Shown: positions 44,670-54,278, counted from the first letter of the stretch. The stretch: DNA of 64,000 nucleotides from Planococcus sp. 107-1 (GCF_021513255.1 NZ_CP090977.1:620001-684000), one strand, 5' to 3'. Made by a program: numbers and translations. Notes: generated by a model not told the origin, from the sequence alone.

Positions 44670-45662
44670 CTATAATAAATGCTTCGCCAATAACCGGTAA
44701 GCATCCAAGCGCTTTTCCTGCGAATGCGGGATGCTGCAGATCATCGCTTCTTCAAAGCCGTATTGCTGCTGTTCTTGCTGCAATTGGTCCGCAACGTCTT
44801 TTGCAGAGCCGACTAAATGGATGTTGCGGCTCGCCTGGATTTGCATGCGGTCCATTTCCGTGAGTGCCGAATTCTGCGCTTCTTCTGGTGTCATGAGCGG
44901 CATGATGCGGCCTTTCATTAACATCAAACGCGAAATGTCCTGCGGCAAGGCTTCGTATTCCGCTTCTTCTGCGGTTTCAGCGGTTGTCACTAAATACGAC
45001 ACCGAGATTTCCGGTTTTTCCATGAAAGCGGAAGGGACGAAATTCGCCCGGTACGAGTCCAAGATGTCTTTCGTCATGCCACCGGTGAAGAACTGGGCAA
45101 ACGAATAGCCGACGCCCATTCTTCCTGCTTCGTATGCGCTATTGCCGCTTGAACCCAGCAGCCATGCTTCCGGCAACTGGATATGCGTCGGCGAAGCGAT
45201 CGCTTTATTGTAGATGCTGCTTTCCGGCACTTCGTCGTTGATCAGTTTCAGCGCCGTGTCGAATTTCCCGTACATATCATCGGTCATGGCCCGGCGTCCT
45301 TGGGACAAGGCATAAATCGAACTATGGTCGCCGCCCGGTGCGCGTCCGACGCCAAAATCGATGCGGCCTGGAGCGAGGGCGCTCAATGTTTTAAAGACTT
45401 CCGCCAGTTTTAAAGGCGAATAATGCATCATCATGACGCCGCCTGTGCCGATGCGGATCCGTTCCGTTTTCGCGCTTAAATAAGCGGCCGTGACTTCAGG
45501 GGCTGAGCTTGAAAACGCACCCGAGCCGTGGTGTTCCGCCATCCACATGCGTGTGTAACCTAATTCGTCAGCGAGAACCGCAAGTTCCACCGCTTTTTTC
45601 ATCGCTGCTTCTGCTGTATTTCCAGCTGTGACAGGTGCTTGGTCCAATACACTTAATTTCAT
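44670..45662 (-). CDS. LLM-class (luciferase-like) flavin-dependent oxidoreductase
   Basis: A 330-residue (beta/alpha)8 flavin monooxygenase of the bacterial luciferase superfamily, MsnO8/YhbW-like group. Landmarks are the N-terminal SVLDQAPVTAGNT, MWMAEHHGSGAFSSSAPEVT, GTGGVMMMHYSPLKLAEVF and DFGVGRAPGGDHSS. The substrate is unknown. Start at 45662, after GGAAGGAAG. A fragment of a second such gene lies beyond its 3' end. Confidence 0.9.
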   Translation of the reverse strand: MKLSVLDQAPVTAGNTAEAAMKKAVELAVLADELGYTRMWMAEHHGSGAFSSSAPEVTAAYLSAKTERIRIGTGGVMMMHYSPLKLAEVFKTLSALAPGRIDFGVGRAPGGDHSSIYALSQGRRAMTDDMYGKFDTALKLINDEVPESSIYNKAIASPTHIQLPEAWLLGSSGNSAYEAGRMGVGYSFAQFFTGGMTKDILDSYRANFVPSAFMEKPEISVSYLVTTAETAEEAEYEALPQDISRLMLMKGRIMPLMTPEEAQNSALTEMDRMQIQASRNIHLVGSAKDVADQLQQEQQQYGFEEAMICSIPHSQEKRLDAYRLLAKHLL

Positions 45663-45750
45663 CTATCTAACTTCCTTCCTTATATGGCAAGTTTGCATAA
45701 TAAGGAGTATAGCAGTCTGTCATGGTGAAATCACTTTATCTGTTTGAAGG

Positions 45751-45800
45751 AAAAAAGCCATCCCGCAAGCCGTCTTGATGACCCGTCGGAATGGCTTTTC
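45751..45800. terminator. Terminator of the YkuI-like gene
   Basis: Arms AAAAAAGCCAT and ATGGCTTTT with an internal smaller pairing and T-tracts on both sides; it directly follows the stop of the EAL gene at 45806. Confidence 0.7.
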
Positions 45801-45805
45801 GTTTT

Positions 45806-47016
45806 TTATTGAAACAGTAAATAGTCTTTATCGTTGATATAAGAAGGGCTGATATCGACGAATAGGAAATACTGGTCCGGCAGCGGATAGCTGAAGGTGC
45901 GGATCATTTCACCGGTTTCGATATCCGAATACGTATCGGATAGGATACCGTGGTGCAGCGTTCGCATGCGCATCGTATTCTCTAAGAAATACGGACGGAA
46001 AGCCCAATGGGAGCCTTTTTGGTGAGGTTCGACTTCCCAACGCTCTTCGCGTTTTCGGAAGTTGGAAGACACTTGCTGGCCTTCGCTGTCGCAAATGTAC
46101 ATCCGGAAACTTTCTTCATGGAAAGGCGCAGTGATGTTCTCGATAAAGCGGTCGGCTTCAGGTTCTCCATGCCACTCCGGAATCGCCTTTTTCACTTTGG
46201 CTTCGCAGAGGGAAGAAAACGTCAGCCGGGCTTCGATGAGCGATTTCTCACGTTTGACGAATTCCTGTATATGCGCCGCGTGTCGATGGCTAAGGAATCT
46301 GCCAACTCAAAATCCGGTTTCGCTAAATAAAACCCTTGGTAGAAGCGGCCGCCGTTTTTCCAGGCGAATTGCAGCTGGTGGCTGTCTTCGATAGTTTCAT
46401 ACAGGAACACCGACCCGATCCGGCGCGCCAAAACCGTCAGCGAATAAATGATGTCTTGAAAAACGGCGGGATTGTTGTTGCGGATCAGCCCCGTATCGAT
46501 TTTGAAGATATGCGGCTTCAATTGGCGGATGCGGTCGATGTTGGAGCTTTTGGCCCCGACGTGATCGACGGCGATTTTGATACCGTAAGTTTTATAGTAG
46601 AGAAGCAAATGGTTCAGGACATCGAAATCCTCTTCAAAATCGTGCTCCGTGATTTCCAGCACAATCCGTTCCATCGAAAATCCCCTTTGTTCGAGCTGCC
46701 GCAACGTATGCAAGAAATCTTCTCCGCCGTTGACCAGCAGCTGCTTGGCGTTCCGGTTGATGAAGAGGAGACCGGAGTTGTCCGTCCTAAGCATCTCCGT
46801 TACCGCTTTTTGCAGAAGATCTTGATCGACTTCAATTTTAAATTCATCCGGAACATCCGGATCATGAAAGAAATCGCCCAGGCTTATCCAAGTGCCATCG
46901 TCTTCAAACCGGCCGAGCACCTCGTAGCCGATGACCTTGTGTTTCTCGGCACTCACAATCGGCTGGAAGGCAGGCTTCGCTTTATGCAGATTTTCAAGTA
47001 TAAATAACGGATCCAT
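45806..47016 (-). pseudogene. ykuI: YkuI-like EAL-domain protein, one frameshift near 46262
   Basis: YkuI of B. subtilis binds c-di-GMP with an EAL domain and has a PAS-like C-terminal domain. Here the EAL domain covers about residues 1-245: GYEVLGRFED replaces the usual EALLR start, then FINRNAKQLL, LEITEHDF and KIAVDHVGAKSS. The C-terminal domain begins with EARLTFSSLCEAKVKKAIPE and ends at 45806. The two parts are in different frames: one base is missing near 46262 (TACAGGAATTC), which ends the first frame at 46222. Corrected length is about 403 residues, as for YkuI. The Glu of EAL appears as Glu in GYEVLG, so metal binding may be kept. Confidence 0.85.
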
Positions 47017-47113
47017 TGCGGGACCTCCTTTGTGTCGTCGCGAATAAGGTAGATTTAAATAGTTTAGCGGAATTGAGGGGATTGTTCAAATACACTTCTC
47101 GGTTTCCAAAAAC

Positions 47114-47162
47114 AAAACGGCAATGCCAGAAAAATTATATTTCTGGCATTGCCGTTTTTTTA
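47114..47162. terminator. Terminator of the FUSC-type exporter gene
   Basis: A perfect 19-base stem AAAACGGCAATGCCAGAAA / TTTCTGGCATTGCCGTTTT with an eight-base loop; T-tracts on both strands. Confidence 0.88.
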
Positions 47163-47180
47163 AAAAATATTCCATTGATT

Positions 47181-48224
47181 TTATTCCGCTTCCGCCGCAG
47201 CTTTCACGGTGCCCGGATTGAAGAACTTATCCACCAAATCGTAAATCATGATGAGCTCATACAGGATCTTGAACTGGGGCGGGAATAGGACAGGCTGCAA
47301 GGCATCGCTGGTCGATGCGCTTTTGCTGTCGTCCCAGAAGAAATCGGTAATGATTTTTAATTGGTGCTGATGCTTTTCGTGATTGTAGCTGGTGGAATTT
47401 TGCAAGTCGTCCGCCAGTTCTGCTACGGCGTGCATAATGATATTCCGCTCCGCCGGGGTCCACTTCAAATTATCCAGTGGAATCCGAAGCAAAGCATCCA
47501 AATGGAATTCGAGATTATGCAAAAACAGCAATTGCCTTTCCGCCATCTGAAGCTTCGTTTCCCGGTTGCGGACTTTTGCGTACAAACTGAAATCATCCCG
47601 CTGGAACTGAATCAGCTTCTCCGCCTTTTGGATTTCCGTCGTCAGCCGCTTCACAAGCTCTTTGTCTTCCTGCAAGTTTGCATCGCCTTCAAAGAGGATG
47701 GTGTGGAAAGTGTGTTCGAGCATTCTTCCGGCCTGTGCACTGATTCGCTGAATACTTTTTAGAATGTCCCGCTGGTAATTCGGCGGGAAAATGAGCATAT
47801 TCACCGCAGTAGATACTAGGAGACCGATCGTCGTGGTGCCCAGCCGAATGAAGAATGCGATTAGGACATGATCATGGATGACTTCGATCATCGCAACGGC
47901 TGTCAATGTGGCAACAAGCAGACCGTCATGCAACTTAAGTCTGGAGCAGACTAAAATCGTCGCAACTGCAGCGAGGGCATACGTAATCGGGGAATTCCCG
48001 AACAGGGTTATGAAAAGAACCGCAAAGGCAGAACCGATCGCAGAGGCAGGGAACCTGACCAGCCCCTTTTTAATCGAATCACTGACTGTCGGTTCGATCG
48101 TTACAATTGCCGTGATAACCGCAAAGACAGGCGGCCAGCCAAACCATTCGCAAATGATGGCTGTTAAAAAAATGGCGATTCCGGTTTTTAAAATCCGGCT
48201 GCCATTGAAATGAAAGGGGCGCAT
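47181..48224 (-). CDS. Aromatic acid exporter family membrane protein (FUSC-like)
   Basis: A 347-residue protein with six hydrophobic segments in residues 10-150 (GWPPVFAVITAIVTIEPTVS is the family landmark), then a cytoplasmic helical domain with DFFWDDS near the C-terminus. It belongs with B. subtilis YgaE/YqjA-type proteins, distantly related to AaeB. Substrate unknown. Start at 48224 after AGGAGAGG. Confidence 0.82.
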   Translation of the reverse strand: MRPFHFNGSRILKTGIAIFLTAIICEWFGWPPVFAVITAIVTIEPTVSDSIKKGLVRFPASAIGSAFAVLFITLFGNSPITYALAAVATILVCSRLKLHDGLLVATLTAVAMIEVIHDHVLIAFFIRLGTTTIGLLVSTAVNMLIFPPNYQRDILKSIQRISAQAGRMLEHTFHTILFEGDANLQEDKELVKRLTTEIQKAEKLIQFQRDDFSLYAKVRNRETKLQMAERQLLFLHNLEFHLDALLRIPLDNLKWTPAERNIIMHAVAELADDLQNSTSYNHEKHQHQLKIITDFFWDDSKSASTSDALQPVLFPPQFKILYELIMIYDLVDKFFNPGTVKAAAEAE

Positions 48225-48405
48225 AAGATTTTGACCACCTCTCCTTTTCTAAGAAATTTTACCGAAGTATAGTATATCATCTATTACAAGTCGGACTCTA
48301 CGAGAATTTTATCTGCGGGCTATTTTCTTCGAATTTAAAACTAACTCCCAATTTCAACCAGTTAAATGTTAGAATAAACACACAATTAATTTATGGGGTG
48401 TTTAA

Positions 48406-49206
48406 ATGGAGGCAGGAAGCGAAAATGTATTATCGATCAAGAATTTAACGATGAGCTATGGCAGCAAGAACGTATTGAACGGCATCAATCTTGAAGTGAA
48501 GAAAGGCGAGATCATCGGATACATCGGACCAAATGGGGCTGGAAAAAGTTCCACCGTTAAAATCATGTTGGGGCTGATTGATGATTATGGGGGAGATGTG
48601 GTGATTTTCGGACACAATATTTCGACCGGCGATCCGTCGTATAAAAGGAAGATCGGCTACGTGCCGGAAAATGCGGAAGCATACGACAACCTGACAGCGA
48701 TGGAGTATTTGATCTTTACCGGAGAGCTGTACGGCATGGAACGGGACGTCGCAGAGATGAAAGCGGAGCGGCTGCTCGAGCAATTCGAATTGCAGGATGC
48801 CCGCCATTCGAGGCTTTCTTCGTTTTCAAAAGGCATGAAGCAAAAAGTGCTGATTACGGCGAGCCTTCTGCACGATCCGGATTTACTGTTTTGGGATGAA
48901 CCGCTCAGCGGACTGGATGCCAACAGCATGATGGTCATTCAGGAAATCTTGGCGCAGCTCGCAGCACAAGGGAAAACGATCTTTTATTCCTCGCATATTA
49001 TGGACTTGGTGGAGAAGATCAGCAACCGCATTGTTCTCTTAGTCAAAGGGGAAGTGGTGGCGGATGCGACGTTTGAAGAGCTGAAGGAAATGAGCGAGGA
49101 AGGTTCGCTTTCCGGGATTTTCAATCAATTGACGGGCTTTACGGAGCACCGCAGCAAAGCCCGCGACTTTGTATCGATTGTGCAGGGAGGCCAAACGGAT
49201 GCGTGA
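48406..49206 (+). CDS. ABC exporter ATP-binding protein
   Basis: A 266-residue ATPase: Walker A GPNGAGKSSTV near residue 46, signature SSFSKGMKQKVLI, Walker B LLFWDEPLSGLDA. The signature has SSFSKG in place of LSGGQ, usual for Bacillus drug or peptide exporters. Its stop overlaps the permease start. The cargo is unknown. Confidence 0.9.
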   Translation: MEAGSENVLSIKNLTMSYGSKNVLNGINLEVKKGEIIGYIGPNGAGKSSTVKIMLGLIDDYGGDVVIFGHNISTGDPSYKRKIGYVPENAEAYDNLTAMEYLIFTGELYGMERDVAEMKAERLLEQFELQDARHSRLSSFSKGMKQKVLITASLLHDPDLLFWDEPLSGLDANSMMVIQEILAQLAAQGKTIFYSSHIMDLVEKISNRIVLLVKGEVVADATFEELKEMSEEGSLSGIFNQLTGFTEHRSKARDFVSIVQGGQTDA

Positions 49207-50866
49207 ATTCCAGTCCTTGAAGGTCCTTGCGGTATTTAAAGGCATTTTCACAAGGCTCGGTGTGGATTACGCGATGATGGAGAAAATCCTGCAAATCAAA
49301 TTGACGATGGACGAACGGCGCGTACCGACGATTTTCAACGATACCGGCAAGAAAAAAGAAGGCAATCAATTCCTGAAGTCGCTTTGGGTGTATGGCTTAT
49401 ACGGATTGATCCTCATTCCATTTTTGTTGATCGGAGAAAATTACATCTTTCAGATGAGCCTTGCTTTTGGCATGATTCTCTTCATTTTGATGACATCGAT
49501 GATTTCCGATTTTTCGGCTGTGCTGTTAGATGTCCGGGATAAAAACATCATCCAGACAAAGCCGGTTACGAGAAGGACGATTGCTGCGGCGAAGATTGTC
49601 CATATCATGATTTACATAGCGTTTGTGACCGTAGCTTTTACAGCCATTCCGTTTGTTGTCGGATTGGTTAATCACGGCTTTTTCTTCGCGGTGATCTTCC
49701 TGGTTGAATTGATATTGACCGTATTGTTGGTCGTCGTCCTTACTTCGTTATTGTATTTGGTGATTTTGCGGTTCTTCGATGGAGACAAGCTCAAAGACAT
49801 CATCAATTATGTGCAGATCTTGTTGTCGGTTGGGGTAGTGGTCGGCTATCAAGTATTGATCCGGGCGTTTGACTTTGTGGATTTGGATTTGGCGTATTCG
49901 TTTAGCTGGTGGCATTTGCTCATTCCGCCCATTTGGTACGGAGCACCTTTTGAAGTGTTTTTAAACGGCGGTTCTGCAAATTATTTGATCGTCTTTACGG
50001 TGCTTGCTGTACTGGTGCCGATCATTGCGATTTTAAGTTATGCGAAGCTGATGCCTTCGTTTGAACGCAATTTGGAGAAATTATTGAGCGATACGAAGAA
50101 GCGGAAAAAGAAAAGGAATTGGGTGGATGAAATGGGAGCCAAGCTCTTATGCCGCTCGAAAGAAGAACGGATTTTCTTCCGTTTTGCAGCGTCGATGATG
50201 AAAAAAGAACGGGAATTCAAATTGAAGGTGTTCCCGGCGCTTGGCATGTCGCTGTTCTTCCCGTTTCTTTTCGTTTTCACTTATCCGAGAGAAGGCGGAT
50301 TGGAAGAAATTGCGGGCGGCAACATGTTTTTATTCATCTACTTCTGCAATTTCATGATTCCGAGCCTTGTTTACATGCTGCGGTTTTCGGAAGGCTATAA
50401 AGGGGGCTGGCTGTTCAGGGCGGCGCCGATTGAAAAAACGTCTCGTGCCTATAGTGGAGCATTGAAAGCTTTTTTCATGAAGTTGTATTCGCCAGTTTTT
50501 CTCGTAGTTGCGATTTTCTTTCTCTGGATTTTCACAGCGAGAATCCTGCCTGATCTTGCAGCGGTCTTCCTTGGCGGTCTTTTGCAAACCTTGATCACGC
50601 ATAAAGTGGTGACTGAAGACGAGTTTCCGTTCTCTGCGTCGTTTGAGTTCGCCCAGGATGCTGGGACCGGGAAAATGCTCGCTCTTACCTTAATGACTTT
50701 CGGTTTTGTGGCTGCCCATTTCATCGCAACCGCAACAACTTGGGGAATATACGTGTACCTCGTTGTTTTACTCGTGGCATTGTGGATTGGCTGGAAACGG
50801 GTGTTTCCGGAAAATCGAAGGAGAGAGAAGGAAGACTCCGGTTTTGCCTTAAATCAAACGGATTAA
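49199..50866 (+). CDS. ABC exporter membrane subunit
   Basis: A 555-residue membrane protein with about ten to twelve hydrophobic segments. Start at ATG 49199 (MREFQSLKVLAVFKG), overlapping the ATPase stop by eight bases, with GGGAGG upstream. It resembles the large putative-ABC-exporter permeases of Bacilli; a charged loop (KKRKKKRNWVDEMGAKLLCR) lies mid-protein. It forms a pair with the ATPase. A terminator follows. Confidence 0.85.
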   Translation: MREFQSLKVLAVFKGIFTRLGVDYAMMEKILQIKLTMDERRVPTIFNDTGKKKEGNQFLKSLWVYGLYGLILIPFLLIGENYIFQMSLAFGMILFILMTSMISDFSAVLLDVRDKNIIQTKPVTRRTIAAAKIVHIMIYIAFVTVAFTAIPFVVGLVNHGFFFAVIFLVELILTVLLVVVLTSLLYLVILRFFDGDKLKDIINYVQILLSVGVVVGYQVLIRAFDFVDLDLAYSFSWWHLLIPPIWYGAPFEVFLNGGSANYLIVFTVLAVLVPIIAILSYAKLMPSFERNLEKLLSDTKKRKKKRNWVDEMGAKLLCRSKEERIFFRFAASMMKKEREFKLKVFPALGMSLFFPFLFVFTYPREGGLEEIAGGNMFLFIYFCNFMIPSLVYMLRFSEGYKGGWLFRAAPIEKTSRAYSGALKAFFMKLYSPVFLVVAIFFLWIFTARILPDLAAVFLGGLLQTLITHKVVTEDEFPFSASFEFAQDAGTGKMLALTLMTFGFVAAHFIATATTWGIYVYLVVLLVALWIGWKRVFPENRRREKEDSGFALNQTD

Positions 50867-50878
50867 AAAAATACAGAA

Positions 50879-50914
50879 GGAACACATCTATCAAATTGGA
50901 TGTGTTCTTTTTTA
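50879..50914 (+). terminator. Terminator of the ABC exporter operon
   Basis: Stem GAACACATC / GATGTGTTC (50880-50888 with 50899-50907) followed by a T-run. Confidence 0.85.
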
Positions 50915-50962
50915 TTTTATTGATAAAAAATCTTTTAATTCTGTTAATTCGAGAGTATGATG

Positions 50963-50990
50963 TATCTAATAGATATATATCTTTTAGATA
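50963..50990. promoter_or_regulatory. 28-bp near-perfect palindrome, candidate PadR operator
   Basis: TATCTAATAGATAT and ATATCTTTTAGATA are inverted repeats with a single mismatched pair. The site ends 11 bases before the PadR start codon, where PadR proteins usually bind to repress their own operon. Binding is inferred. Confidence 0.65.
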
Positions 50991-51001
50991 GGATGTGCCA
51001 A

Positions 51002-51552
51002 TTGAAAACTTACAATCAAACGACTTATGCCATTCTTGGATTATTAACAACTGACTGCAGATCAGGCTATGCCATCAAACAGATGATTGACCGAAGCTTG
51101 AACCATTTCTGGAAAATCAGCTACGGCCAAATTTATCCGACTTTAAAGCTGATAGTCGACGAAGGCTTGGCGACTATCAATGCATCATCCGAGGATTCGA
51201 AACCGGGCAAGAATGAATATGAGCTGACGCCAAAAGGAAAAGAAGTGTTAAAAAGTTGGCTCGAGGAACCGATTGAGCAGATTCCGGTAGAGCGGAATGA
51301 GATTTTGCTGAAGCTTTTTTTCGGCAGCCATCAGTCAAAAGAAAAAACCATCGAGCAATTGGAAGAATATAAATTAAAATTGGAAACCGCTACGCTGCGT
51401 ATTCCGGAATTGAACAGATGCTCACGAATGATTATGGGGAAGGAGAGGACACGAAATATTGGCTCTTCACATTGGACTACGGAAAACGGACTGCCAAAGC
51501 CGCAATCGAATGGTGCACGGTTACGCTTGAAGAGGTTTCGAAGGAGGAATAG
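51002..51552 (+). pseudogene. PadR-family transcriptional regulator, one frameshift near 51396
   Basis: The N-terminal winged helix is clear (TTYAILGLLTTDCRSGYAIK, then FWKISYGQIYPTLKLIVDEG, residues about 7-60). A C-terminal helical dimerisation part follows. I take TTG at 51002 as start (LKTYNQTTYA). Near 51396 a base is missing: the correct frame continues as AYSGIEQMLTNDYGEGEDTK and stops at 51552 with EEVSKEE, just before the next start. Corrected length is about 184 residues. The ribosome site of the next gene lies in its last codons, so the pair forms an operon. Confidence 0.85.
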
Positions 51553-51554
51553 AA

Positions 51555-52034
51555 ATGGCTAAAGAAGTTTTCACCGGACGTTTCACGACTGAGAACCATG
51601 AGAACATCGTCGTTTTCCTTATCGGCATGCGAATCAATAAATGGCGCGCAGTGAATAAGTGGCTTCCCGTTTTTAACGCCATGCCCGGAATGATCAAAGA
51701 GCTCTATACCCATAAAGAAGAACTCGGCTTCATCTCAATGGAGAATTATTTTGGACTGCAAACCACCGTCATGATCCAGTATTGGCGGTCAACTGAAGAC
51801 CTCATGGCTTATGCAAAAAATGAGAAGCACCTGGCTGCATGGAAAAACTTCAACCAAAAAATCGGCAATAACGACGCCGTCGGAATCTATCACGAGACCT
51901 ATGAAGTGCCCGCAGGAAATTACGAATCTGTGTACGGGAATATGCCTCTTTACGGTTTAGGAAAAGCATTGAATCATATTCCGATTACGGCAGAGCGCGG
52001 TCGGCACGGAAGCGGCTCAGTAAAGAGGCGTTGA
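51555..52034 (+). CDS. DUF4188 protein, monooxygenase-like
   Basis: A 159-residue ferredoxin-fold (dimeric alpha-beta barrel) protein of the DUF4188 family, start after AAGGAGG. Landmarks are GMRINKWRAVNKWLPVFNAM, TTVMIQYWRSTEDLMAYAKN and a conserved tail PLYGLGKALNHIP. It is often paired with a PadR regulator in Bacilli, as here, which points to a stress-induced small enzyme. Substrate unknown. Confidence 0.85.
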   Translation: MAKEVFTGRFTTENHENIVVFLIGMRINKWRAVNKWLPVFNAMPGMIKELYTHKEELGFISMENYFGLQTTVMIQYWRSTEDLMAYAKNEKHLAAWKNFNQKIGNNDAVGIYHETYEVPAGNYESVYGNMPLYGLGKALNHIPITAERGRHGSGSVKRR

Positions 52035-52103
52035 GACAGGCAGATGTTCAATAGAAGTTATAATGTTAAAGAATAAATGGAGAACAGCCATGGACAGATA
52101 ATA

Positions 52104-52146
52104 AAGCCGAATTCCTTAAGTAAATTGAGGAATTCGGTTTTTGTTT
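52104..52146 (+). terminator. Terminator of the PadR-DUF4188 operon
   Basis: Stem AGCCGAATTCCTTA / TGAGGAATTCGGTT followed by TTTG. The following ~150 bases are AT-rich and should hold the promoter of the next cluster. Confidence 0.8.
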
Positions 52147-52295
52147 ATTGCAAGGAATTTTATTGTTTAAAAATGGAAATTAAAGCTTTTATAAATTATC
52201 ATTTATGGTACTATTTACATAATGATTTAAAGTAGTTAAAAAGGTTCATTTGAAAAAGTTATACATTCTGTTTTATGTTGAAAGAAGTGATATGG

Positions 52296-53087
52296 ATGAT
52301 CAGTGAAATCAAAGGGAAAATTTCAAGCACGGGGAGCAACTTAAGTGATCGGCTCGAAGATAAACTAACCGGTGACTTTTTTGGCGCACTCCGTTATTTG
52401 CCTTTTGAGCAGGGACTTAAAGGGATATTAGAAGAAGTAGAATTTACGAATGCAGTTGAAAACGAAGAGTGGGTTCAATTTCTTAATAGACAGTCGGGGT
52501 TTGATTTGAATTATCGATTTTGGCCGCGTCATTCAAAAGGAGAAATTGATTTGCTTTTGGAGTTTGAAGATACCTTAGTAGGAATTGAAGTGAAATATCG
52601 GAGTGGGATTTCTTCGGAGGATAGCGGCGAGATTGTCAGCTACGACCAGAGTCTCCATCAACTTTCAAAATACTCGCATATGATGGAAAGCTTGGCGAAT
52701 ACGAAAAGAACGTACTTAATATTCCTAGCGCCATTTCCAATACAAAATCTTGTTCAACAGGGAATTGGAATTGACTTTAATATAGCTTCTTCTGTGCCAA
52801 TGGGATTTATTAATTGGGAAGATATCCATACGAAGTTAGTGAAGATGGAAAGCGCCACTTTAGAAGGCACACCGAAATATATCTTTTCAGATGTAAGAGA
52901 ATTACTAGAAGTAAAAGGGTTAAAAAGATTTAATGGATTTGAAAATCTTTTAGAAGAAGTTACCATTCACTATTCCCCGTATAAATATGAAGGGTTGAAA
53001 ACAATTTCAAAATCATCATGGGCTTGGCCAGATTATCAATTTGAAGAGGAGAATAATGCATATGTCTATCACACAAACAAAGGGTGA
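52296..53087 (+). CDS. PD-(D/E)XK nuclease-like protein
   Basis: A 263-residue protein; start chosen at ATG 52296 (MISEIKGKISSTGSNLSD) with AAGAAGTGA upstream. The core motif of restriction-endonuclease folds is plain: GEIDLLLEF (Glu83, Asp85) and VGIEVKYRSG (Glu98, Lys100), with a preceding helix FLNRQSGFDLNYRFWPRHSK. The C-terminal ~110 residues are of unknown type. It overlaps the next gene by 26 bases, so they are coupled. It may be a defence or repair nuclease. No methylase is present, which argues against classical restriction. Confidence 0.75.
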   Translation: MISEIKGKISSTGSNLSDRLEDKLTGDFFGALRYLPFEQGLKGILEEVEFTNAVENEEWVQFLNRQSGFDLNYRFWPRHSKGEIDLLLEFEDTLVGIEVKYRSGISSEDSGEIVSYDQSLHQLSKYSHMMESLANTKRTYLIFLAPFPIQNLVQQGIGIDFNIASSVPMGFINWEDIHTKLVKMESATLEGTPKYIFSDVRELLEVKGLKRFNGFENLLEEVTIHYSPYKYEGLKTISKSSWAWPDYQFEEENNAYVYHTNKG

Positions 53088-53646
53088 AAGTATCATTCAA
53101 GCAACTAAGTTATTGAAAGAAACCTATAGAAATTTGAATATACTTTTTCAAGAGTTGGATCGAGTCGGAGAGGAAGAAGGCTATGTAGCCATCAATCCTA
53201 AATACATGCGTTATAAATCGGATACGGATACGACTGGATGGATGACGACTAACTTTATTAAATTGTATGTGAAGACTGATAAAATCCTTGAATCTATTGA
53301 AGATATCAGAGACTTGGATTGGTACGGGATCATGGTGGATTTAACAGATGATGATGAAAACGTGATCCCTATAGTCTCTGTTATTCGTTATCAATACGAT
53401 CAATCACATTGGAGCCGGCTTCCTGCCGTATCAGACCACTGGATATTCTGGTCACCATTTTATGAAGGAGACTATACGATTATCCGAGAAGATAACAAAT
53501 GGCATATTGACGCAAAAGGCAAAGCAAAGAAAAAGCACAACGGATTCGAAAAACTGGCAGCTATAGATGTACCGCTATTTGATTTGAAATCACCGGAAGA
53601 TGTTCGCGAAAAGGTGTTTAAGAATTTTGAGGGATTGGAATTCTAA
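53062..53646 (+). CDS. Hypothetical protein coupled to the nuclease gene
   Basis: A 194-residue cytoplasmic protein; ATG 53062 (MSITQTKGESIIQATKLL) is chosen over 53056 because of GGAGA spacing. An N-terminal helix, a mixed alpha/beta middle (IMVDLTDDDENVIPIVSVIR, SDHWIFWSPFYEGDYTIIRE) and FEKLAAIDVPLFDLKSPEDV at the end. I know no family. It overlaps the nuclease gene by 26 bases and should be made in step with it, perhaps as a partner or inhibitor; that is only a guess. Confidence 0.7.
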   Translation: MSITQTKGESIIQATKLLKETYRNLNILFQELDRVGEEEGYVAINPKYMRYKSDTDTTGWMTTNFIKLYVKTDKILESIEDIRDLDWYGIMVDLTDDDENVIPIVSVIRYQYDQSHWSRLPAVSDHWIFWSPFYEGDYTIIREDNKWHIDAKGKAKKKHNGFEKLAAIDVPLFDLKSPEDVREKVFKNFEGLEF

Positions 53647-53671
53647 ACTATTGTGGAAGGAGAAGATTAAG

Positions 53672-54109
53672 ATGAAAGAAGTATTGTCAGTACCTGGAGG
53701 AAGAACAATAAAGATTGTGAAAAAATATTTGATTCATGCACATCCACATCCTCGATCATATAAGGCTGCTCAATATATGACGATTCGTGAACGTGGAGGT
53801 ATCATGGATACACTTTACAGTGTTCAAAGTGAACTTATTCTTAGACCTTTAGAGAACAATTGGGAAAAAGAAATTAAAATATTTAATGAAGAAATTCAAA
53901 AAAGATTAAAAAGTTATATTGCTGACAGAGCAGCAGATTTTGGGTTTGGAGAAAAGGAAGAGTATAAATTTTATCTCTTAAATATTGAAAAAGAACTGAA
54001 GCATAAACCTCGAACTGATGGACCTCTTCAAACTCATTCATATTATACATTAGGTGAATTAACTAGTGGTAGAGAGATAGTTCTTAGCGAATCGAAACTA
54101 AATAAATAA
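53672..54109 (+). CDS. Hypothetical protein
   Basis: A 145-residue protein, ATG 53672 (MKEVLSVPGGRTIKIVKK) after GGAAGGAGAAG. It is basic near the start with the unusual HAHPHPRSYK, then helical (NEEIQKRLKSYIADRAADFG). No known family. It lies 25 bases after the previous gene on the same strand, so it probably belongs to the same operon. Confidence 0.65.
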   Translation: MKEVLSVPGGRTIKIVKKYLIHAHPHPRSYKAAQYMTIRERGGIMDTLYSVQSELILRPLENNWEKEIKIFNEEIQKRLKSYIADRAADFGFGEKEEYKFYLLNIEKELKHKPRTDGPLQTHSYYTLGELTSGREIVLSESKLNK

Positions 54110-54143
54110 TTAAATCGTATTACAGCCATAAGGGGGGATAAAT

Positions 54144-54278
54144 ATGAATGAAGAGTTTCTTGAAGTGCGTTGTGTCGAGTGTGGAGATTTTTATAATAAA
54201 GCTGCAATGAAATGGAATCTTTGTTACTCATGTTCTGGAGAGGAAGAAGATGAATATAATGGAGATTTCGAAGAATAG
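54144..54278 (+). CDS. Very small zinc-ribbon-like protein
   Basis: A 44-residue protein from ATG 54144 after AAGGGGGGA. Two cysteine pairs, RCVECGD and LCYSCSG, spaced 15 residues apart, form a typical zinc ribbon; the C-terminus is acidic (EEEDEYNGDFEE). Tiny ribbons of this sort often act as adaptors. It follows the previous gene by 34 bases. Confidence 0.65.
   Translation: MNEEFLEVRCVECGDFYNKAAMKWNLCYSCSGEEEDEYNGDFEE

Noticed and set aside
44478-44675. Open frame of 65 codons with His-Arg every seven residues
   Set aside because: It is only the translation of the 21-bp repeats; there is no ribosome site and it runs into the end of the LLM gene.
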